DNA from: an uncultured Fimbriimonadales bacterium
Lineage (GTDB): Bacteria; Armatimonadota; Fimbriimonadia; Fimbriimonadales; GBS-DC
Length of the DNA stretch: 10,405 bases
Direction: 5' to 3'
Assembly (NCBI GenBank): GCA_937934465.1
Contig: CALGZO010000245.1
Span: forward strand, 1 to 10,405
In this document: one piece after another, positions 6,445-10,405 of the stretch
Layout: each line of letters starts with the position of its first letter
Position numbering within the stretch: position 1 is the stretch's first letter
Notes under the pieces: model-generated
Databases searched by the model: none
Told to the model about the DNA's origin: nothing
Seen by the model: the letters and a program-made list of their open reading frames with translations, nothing else
Program-made: the position numbers and the translations under genes

Positions 6445-6774
6445 ATGAACGAAGAGACCACCCAACTTGAGACGCCGACAACAGAACGCGCCGACTTGCA
6501 AGCGACAGGCGAACTCGCCCCTTACAAAGGGCGACGCAAAGTGCGCGTGGGCGTCGTGGTCAGCGATAAGATGGATAAAACTGTCGTGGTGGCAGTGATG
6601 CGCAGCTATCGCCACCCCGTGTATCGCAAGACCATCCGACGCACCAAAAAATATATGGCGCACGATGAACATAACGCCTGTCGCGTGGGCGACCGCGTCG
6701 AGATTGTCGAGACGCGCCCGCTCAGCCGACACAAACGCTGGCGCGTGCGCCAAATCTTAGAACGCGCTCAGTAA
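6445..6774 (+). CDS. rpsQ: 30S ribosomal protein S17 with N-terminal extension
   Basis: S17 is a primary 16S rRNA-binding protein with an OB fold that acts early in 30S assembly. The protein has 109 residues, against about 80-90 usually. The core starts near residue 31: RKVRVGVVVSDKMDKTVVVAV, then RHPVYRKTIRRTKKYMAHDEHNACRVGDRVEIVETRPLSRHKRWRV, the complete family pattern. The first 29 or so residues (NEETTQLETPTTERADLQATG) are acidic and Thr-rich and probably disordered. GAGGAG at 6430-6435 supports this start. The preceding gene ends 13 bases before the ATG and rplN starts 15 bases after the stop. Confidence 0.95.
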   Translation: MNEETTQLETPTTERADLQATGELAPYKGRRKVRVGVVVSDKMDKTVVVAVMRSYRHPVYRKTIRRTKKYMAHDEHNACRVGDRVEIVETRPLSRHKRWRVRQILERAQ

Positions 6775-6789
6775 TAGGAGGGATTTACC

Positions 6790-7158
6790 ATGATACAACC
6801 GTTTACACGCTTGAAGGTCGCCGACAACTCCGGCGCACGCGAGGTGATGTGCATCCGCGTGCTGAAAGGCTCGAACGCGCGCTACGGGCATGTGGGCGAT
6901 GTGATTGTGGCGTCGGTCAAAAGCGCCTCGCCCAATATGCCCGTCAAGAAAGGCGATGTGGTGCGCGCCGTGATTGTGCGCACGCGCAAGCCCATCCGCC
7001 GACCTGACGGCAGCACGCTGCGCTTCGACGACAACGCATGCGTGATTGTGAACAATCAAGGCGAGCCGCGCGGCACACGCATCTTCGGGCCCGTCGCCCG
7101 CGAACTGCGCGACAAACTCTTCATGCGCATCGTCTCGCTCGCGCCCGAAGTGCTGTAG
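6790..7158 (+). CDS. rplN: 50S ribosomal protein L14
   Basis: L14 binds 23S rRNA near the subunit interface and contributes to intersubunit bridges; it is also the docking site of the silencing factor RsfS. The protein has 122 residues, exactly the family length. It shows MIQPFTRLKVADNSGAREVMCIRVLKG, GDVIVASVKSASPNMPVKKGDVVRAVIVRTRKPIRRPDGS in the middle, and NNQGEPRGTRIFGPVARELRDKLFMRIVSLAPEVL at the end. TAGGAGGG precedes the ATG at a standard distance. In many bacteria this is the first gene of the spc operon; here it follows rpsQ by 15 bases without an obvious promoter, so the S10 and spc blocks are probably co-transcribed. Confidence 0.98.
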   Translation: MIQPFTRLKVADNSGAREVMCIRVLKGSNARYGHVGDVIVASVKSASPNMPVKKGDVVRAVIVRTRKPIRRPDGSTLRFDDNACVIVNNQGEPRGTRIFGPVARELRDKLFMRIVSLAPEVL

Positions 7159-7171
7159 GAGGGAAACCACG

Positions 7172-7519
7172 ATGCGCAAACTGCAACGACCTATTCGGAT
7201 GAAAATCCGCACCGGCGATACGGTGGAAATCATCTCTGGCAAAGACAAAGGCAAGCGCGGCGAGGTGAAGCGCGTGCTGCCACGCGAGAACCGCGTGGTG
7301 GTCGATGGCTTGAACCTCGTGTGGAAACACAAAAAACCGCGCCAGATGAACCAGAAGGGAACCAAAATCCAGATGCCCGCGCCTCTGTATGCCAGTAAGG
7401 TGATGCTGGTGTGTCCCCACTGCGACAAGAAAACGCGCGTCGGACGCACCCGCGGACAGGACGGCAAACTCTATCGCCTGTGCAAAGAGTGCAACGAGAT
7501 GATCGATGTGACGAAGTGA
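7172..7519 (+). CDS. rplX: 50S ribosomal protein L24 with C-terminal zinc-ribbon cysteines
   Basis: L24 is one of the first proteins to bind 23S rRNA in 50S assembly. The protein has 115 residues. The N-terminal KOW motif reads RTGDTVEIISGKDKGKRGEV (about 13-32), followed by NRVVVDGLNLVWKHKKP. The C-terminal half has two CXXC pairs, Cys81/Cys84 and Cys104/Cys107, separated by TRVGRTRGQDGKLYRL. This arrangement is known in many bacterial L24 proteins and is likely to bind zinc. The start at 7172 is supported by TAGGAGGG, which overlaps the rplN stop. A second in-frame ATG at 7199 (residue 10) has no comparable site. Confidence 0.96.
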   Translation: MRKLQRPIRMKIRTGDTVEIISGKDKGKRGEVKRVLPRENRVVVDGLNLVWKHKKPRQMNQKGTKIQMPAPLYASKVMLVCPHCDKKTRVGRTRGQDGKLYRLCKECNEMIDVTK

Positions 7520-7523
7520 GGGA
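7518..7523 (+). promoter_or_regulatory. Weak ribosome binding site before rplE
   Basis: GAGGGA, overlapping the rplX stop, lies 6 bases before the ATG at 7530. It is weaker than the other sites in the cluster. An ATG at 7523 is out of frame and meets TAA after four codons. Confidence 0.5.
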
Positions 7524-7529
7524 TGAACG

Positions 7530-8180
7530 ATGGCTAAGCAAAAACCCGCAACGCCTGCCCAACCGCAGGGCAAAAAGGCGAGCAAGGAACAGAAAACCGA
7601 CGCGCTGTTCGCCACAGGCGACGGCGCAGTCGCGCGGATTACACCGCGACTGCGCACCCACTACGAACAAGTGGTGCGCCCCCAACTGCAACAGCAGTTC
7701 AACTACAAAAACCCCATGCAAATCCCGCGCCTGGAGAAAATCGTCATCAACATGGGCGTCGGCAAGGGCGAGCAAGAACCTAAACAACTCGAAAATGCAG
7801 TGCGCGACCTCGCCCTCATCTCCGGGCAAAAGCCTGTCATCACTGTCGCCAAAAAAGCCATCTCCAACTTCCGCTTGCGACAGGGACACCGCATCGGGTG
7901 CAAGGTCACCCTGCGCGGCGACCGTATGTATATCTTCATGGAGAAACTCATCAATCTGGTGCTGCCGCGCATCCGCGACTTTGCTGGCGTCTCGCCCCGC
8001 TCGTTCGATGGGCGCGGCAACTACTCGATGGGGCTGCGCGAGCAGATTCTGTTCCCCGAGATTGTCTACGATCAGATCGACCGACTGCGCGGCATGGACA
8101 TCACCTTCTGCACCACCGCCAAAACCGATGAGGAGGCGTTCGCCCTGCTGAAGGCGATGGGCATGCCCTTCCGCAAATAA
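7530..8180 (+). CDS. rplE: 50S ribosomal protein L5 with N-terminal extension
   Basis: L5 is part of the 5S ribonucleoprotein particle in the central protuberance and contacts the P-site tRNA. The protein has 216 residues, against about 180 usually. The core starts near residue 40 (LRTHYEQVVRPQL) and holds all family blocks: MQIPRLEKIVINMGVGKG, LISGQKPVITVAKKAISNFRLRQG, IGCKVTLRGDRMYIFMEKL, SPRSFDGRGNYSMG and the end RGMDITFCTTAKTDEEAFALLKAMGMPFRK. The first 37 or so residues are Lys-, Gln-, Pro- and Ala-rich and probably flexible. It is the last gene of the ribosomal run. The usual next gene, rpsN (S14), is missing, and a hairpin and a new promoter follow at once. Confidence 0.96.
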   Translation: MAKQKPATPAQPQGKKASKEQKTDALFATGDGAVARITPRLRTHYEQVVRPQLQQQFNYKNPMQIPRLEKIVINMGVGKGEQEPKQLENAVRDLALISGQKPVITVAKKAISNFRLRQGHRIGCKVTLRGDRMYIFMEKLINLVLPRIRDFAGVSPRSFDGRGNYSMGLREQILFPEIVYDQIDRLRGMDITFCTTAKTDEEAFALLKAMGMPFRK

Positions 8181-8182
8181 CC

Positions 8183-8210
8183 GTAGCACGGACACACCCG
8201 TCCGTGCTAC
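8183..8210 (+). terminator. Perfect 11-bp hairpin after rplE, probable terminator
   Basis: GTAGCACGGAC (8183-8193) pairs perfectly with GTCCGTGCTAC (8200-8210) around the loop ACACCC. It starts three bases after the rplE stop and ends just before a -35-like TTGACT, as expected for the end of the operon. The tail is CCCCCTTGACTTTA rather than a T-run, so termination may be inefficient or need a factor. Its high symmetry and gene-end position also fit a dispersed palindromic repeat. Confidence 0.55.
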
Positions 8211-8214
8211 CCCC

Positions 8215-8245
8215 TTGACTTTACCTATTCGCTTTCGGGCATAAT
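8215..8245 (+). promoter_or_regulatory. Probable sigma-70-type promoter for the EF-G-like gene
   Basis: TTGACT (8215-8220) matches the -35 consensus at five of six bases. CATAAT (8240-8245) matches the -10 at five of six. The spacer is 19 bases, two longer than ideal. The flanking GGGCATAATAT resembles the sequence around TATAAT before rpsJ. Transcription would start near 8252, giving a leader of about 110 bases. Confidence 0.6.
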
Positions 8246-8251
8246 ATAACC

Positions 8252-8363
8252 GCTGGGGCGCAGGCACATTCGGCGAATGCGAAGAGCCTCTCGGCTTAGG
8301 CGTGGGGGGCTTATTTTACACGCAAACTGCACCATTCGCCACTCTCACAGAAGGAGTAAGACC
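8252..8363 (+). promoter_or_regulatory. Structured 5' leader of the EF-G-like gene
   Basis: The roughly 110-base leader holds several possible helices. CATTCG (8267-8272) can pair with CGAATG (8274-8279), but only as a DNA-like palindrome with a one-base centre; as RNA it would open to a five-pair stem with a GGC loop. GGCGAATG (8272-8279) can instead pair with CATTCGCC (8333-8340). Inside that span, AGCC/GGCT (8285-8288 and 8293-8296) and GCGTG/CACGC (8300-8304 and 8319-8323) can form. AAGGAG at 8351-8356 is the Shine-Dalgarno. No known riboswitch family is recognised. The complementarity is visible; regulation is inferred. Confidence 0.35.
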
Positions 8364-10405
8364 ATGAAACAGTACGCGCTGGAGCAGATTCGCAATGTAG
8401 CACTGGCGGGACACGGCGGCAGCGGCAAAACTACGCTCGCCGAACATCTCCTCTACATGGCAGGGCATATCGACCGCGTCGGCAGCATCGAGGCGGGCAA
8501 CACCACCTCCGACTTCGACCCCGAAGAACAACGGCGCAAAATCAGCCTGAGCGCGTCGCTGCTGCCCATCGAGTGGAACGGATATAAAATCAACCTGCTG
8601 GATACGCCCGGCTTCCCCGATTTCATCGGCGAGTTGTACAGTGTGCTGCAGGTGGTGGACGCTGTCGTGCTGGTCGCCCCCGCGCAGGCAGAGCTGGAGG
8701 TCGGCTTCGAGAACGCTTGGGAGATATGCGAAGCGCGCCAACTGCCACGATTTATCTTCGTGAACAAAATGGAGCGCGACGGCGCAGACTATCGCGGGTT
8801 CGTGAACCATCTACGGAGTATCTACGGCAAGCGTATCGTGCCTTTGCAAGTGCCCATCGGCGCGGAAGCGCAGTTCAAAGGCGTAGTGGATGTGTTGCAC
8901 GGCAAGGCATACACGGGCAAAGACCGCGACATCGAGGCGACCGCCATCCCCGACGATTTGCACGAGTTGGTCGGGCGCGCACGCGAGCTCTTGATGGAAG
9001 CCGCCGCCGAGACCGACGACGCGCTGCTGGAGAAATACCTCGACGGCAACCCGCTCACCGACGAGGAGATGGTCCACGCCTTCCACGAGGGCGTGCGCAC
9101 AGGGCAGATTGTGCCCGTGCTGTGTGGCTCCGCCGCGCAGGGCGAAGGGCTGGCGCCCCTGCTGCAAGCAATCGTCGAACTCGCGCCCTGCCCCGTCGAA
9201 GTCCCACCCCCGCAAGCGACCGACCTGCGCAAAAACGAACCCATCCAACTGCACCCCGACCCCAACGGCGCGTTAGCCGCCTTCGTGTTCAAAACCACTG
9301 CCGACCCGTTCGTGGGCAAACTGACCTACTTCCGCGTCTATTCAGGCACGCTCAAAGGCGACTCGCAGGTCTACAACGCCCAGAAGGAGCGCGACGAACG
9401 AATCGGGCAGGTGTTTTACCTGCGCGGTAAACACCAAATCGCGACCCCCGAAGTGCGCGCGGGCGACATCGGCGTCGTGGCGAAGCTGCAAGAAACGGGC
9501 ACAGGGCACACCCTCTGCGAGAAGAACCGACCCATCGCTATTGAACCCATCGCACTGCCCGAACCCATCTACACCGTCGCGATTGTCGCCAAGACCAAAG
9601 CCGACGAAGACCGACTGGGCGCCGCGCTCGCCCGCCTGCAAGAGGAAGACCCCACCTTCCACGCACGACGCGACGCCGAAACTGGACAAACCCTGCTGTC
9701 GGGCATGGGCGACCTCCACTTGGAAGTGATTATCGATAAGCTCAAGCGCAAGTTCAACACGGAAGTAGAGACCGTCGAGCTGCGCATCCCCTACCGCGAG
9801 ACGATTACGCGCCCCGTGCAGCGCGTGGAAGGTAAGTTCAAGCGTCAAACAGGCGGGCGCGGGCAGTACGGACACTGCTTCATCAATATGGAGCCGCTGC
9901 CGCGCGGGTCGGGCATCGAGTTCACCGAGAGCATCGTCGGCGGCGCTATCCCCAAAAACTACCTGCCTGCTATCGAGAAAGGCATCCGTGAAGCCGCCGA
10001 GAAAGGCATCCAAGCGGGCTTCCCTGCCGTCGACTTCAAAGTGAATGTGGTGGACGGCTCCTACCACGAAGTCGACTCCTCCGACCAAGCCTTCCGAATT
10101 GCAGGTAGCCTCGCCTATCAAGAGGCGGCGATGAAGGCAGGTCCTGTAGTGCTGGAACCGATACTGGAGGTCGAGGTGGATGTGCCGGAAGCCTTCACGG
10201 GCGATGTGATGGGCGACCTCAACGGCAGGCGCGGACGCATCGCGGGCATCGACAGCTTGGGCAAAGGACGCCAACTCATCCGCGCCCATGTACCCATGAG
10301 CGAGATGACACGCTACGCGCTGGAACTGCGCTCCATCACACGCGGACGCGGGCGGTTCCGAACGCGCTTCTCCCACTACGATGAAGCGCCCCCGAATGTC
10401 GCGCA
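8364..10405 (+). CDS. fusA2: EF-G-like translation factor GTPase (EF-G-2 type paralogue), 3'-partial
   Basis: This reading frame gives 680 residues and runs off the window, lacking only the extreme C-terminus. It has the full EF-G architecture: G domain (about 1-280), domain II (about 300-390), domain III with GMGDLHLEVIIDKL at 448-461, domain IV with GGRGQYGH (497-504) and the tip loop DGSYHEVDSSDQAF (564-577), and domain V with GDVMGDLNGRRGRI (613-626). The G motifs are divergent. G1 is GHGGSGKT (16-23) instead of AHIDAGKT, the switch I RGITI is replaced by RKISL, and G3 is DTPGFPDF (80-87) with Phe84 where canonical EF-G has the catalytic His. G4 is NKME (134-137) instead of NKMD. These traits match the EF-G-2 paralogue family known from Thermus and mycobacteria. 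It probably acts on the ribosome in elongation or recycling, with altered GTP hydrolysis. The ATG has AAGGAG 7 bases upstream. The symbol is provisional. Confidence 0.9.
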   Translation, partial: MKQYALEQIRNVALAGHGGSGKTTLAEHLLYMAGHIDRVGSIEAGNTTSDFDPEEQRRKISLSASLLPIEWNGYKINLLDTPGFPDFIGELYSVLQVVDAVVLVAPAQAELEVGFENAWEICEARQLPRFIFVNKMERDGADYRGFVNHLRSIYGKRIVPLQVPIGAEAQFKGVVDVLHGKAYTGKDRDIEATAIPDDLHELVGRARELLMEAAAETDDALLEKYLDGNPLTDEEMVHAFHEGVRTGQIVPVLCGSAAQGEGLAPLLQAIVELAPCPVEVPPPQATDLRKNEPIQLHPDPNGALAAFVFKTTADPFVGKLTYFRVYSGTLKGDSQVYNAQKERDERIGQVFYLRGKHQIATPEVRAGDIGVVAKLQETGTGHTLCEKNRPIAIEPIALPEPIYTVAIVAKTKADEDRLGAALARLQEEDPTFHARRDAETGQTLLSGMGDLHLEVIIDKLKRKFNTEVETVELRIPYRETITRPVQRVEGKFKRQTGGRGQYGHCFINMEPLPRGSGIEFTESIVGGAIPKNYLPAIEKGIREAAEKGIQAGFPAVDFKVNVVDGSYHEVDSSDQAFRIAGSLAYQEAAMKAGPVVLEPILEVEVDVPEAFTGDVMGDLNGRRGRIAGIDSLGKGRQLIRAHVPMSEMTRYALELRSITRGRGRFRTRFSHYDEAPPNVA

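Noticed and set aside
7419..7500. CXXC pairs in L24 as a novel zinc fusion
   Set aside because: Such C-terminal cysteine pairs are known in many bacterial L24 proteins, so this is ordinary.
7411..8151. Forward open frame of 246 codons overlapping rplX and rplE in another frame
   Set aside because: L24 and L5 are clear in their own frames across the same bases. The alternative translation is Arg/Ser/Ala-rich with no family resemblance.
7230..8267. Reverse-strand open frame of 345 codons opposite rplX and rplE
   Set aside because: It covers conserved genes and the terminator-promoter region, and no plausible product is seen.
8181..8363. A small rpsN (S14) or other gene in the gap after rplE
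   Set aside because: No S14 CXXC or RNRC-type sequence is readable in the three forward frames, and the gap is filled by the hairpin, promoter and leader.
8717..9430. Forward open frame of 237 codons inside the EF-G-like gene
   Set aside because: It is an Arg-rich alternative frame; the EF-G frame is continuous and matches the family throughout.
9342..10376. Long reverse-strand open frame of 344 codons opposite the EF-G-like gene
   Set aside because: It lies wholly opposite strongly conserved EF-G domains. Its translation is compositionally odd, with many His, Ala and Arg residues, and it is a by-product of the GC-rich codon pattern.

Overview
The window is almost entirely a conserved bacterial translation gene cluster on the + strand. 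It holds the end of the str/S10 region, with EF-Tu (tuf) followed by S10, L3, L4, L23, L2, S19, L22, S3, L16, L29 and S17. The first genes of the spc block follow: L14, L24 and L5. A divergent EF-G-type GTPase, with its own promoter and leader, runs off the right edge. No mobile element, CRISPR array, tRNA or rRNA is visible, and no unknown multi-gene system is present. The interest lies in departures from the standard pattern.

Organism: a GC-rich bacterium with strong Shine-Dalgarno sites (GGAGG, AGGAGGTGA) before most genes and very tight packing. Bacterial L4, L23 and S10 forms, EF-Tu with a Thermus-like insertion in the G domain, and a zinc-ribbon L24 all argue for Bacteria. The style would suit a thermophilic Armatimonadota- or Chloroflexota-like lineage, but that is a weak impression and not a placement.

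Layout: 1-1212 is tuf, cut at its 5' end by about two codons. 1213-1277 is a spacer with a strong hairpin whose loop carries a perfect TATAAT. 1278-8180 holds fourteen ribosomal protein genes with gaps of 16 bases or fewer. Three junctions overlap (rplD/rplW and rplP/rpmC by ATGA, rplV/rpsC by TGATG), which suggests one polycistronic mRNA with translational coupling. 8181-8363 is the largest non-coding stretch. It contains an 11-bp perfect hairpin, a TTGACT/CATAAT promoter and a leader with several possible helices, two of them mutually exclusive. 8364-10405 is the EF-G-like gene, missing only its last few codons.

How the genes work together: the ribosomal proteins build both subunits, and many (L3, L4, L22, L24, L2) bind 23S rRNA early in assembly or line the exit tunnel. 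EF-Tu delivers aminoacyl-tRNA. The EF-G-like protein should act at the translocation or recycling step, but its altered GTPase motifs suggest a specialised role. Points worth a second look are the break of the spc operon after L5, the disordered tails on L3, S17, L5 and S3, the EF-G paralogue and its leader, and a sharp codon-usage switch inside tuf.
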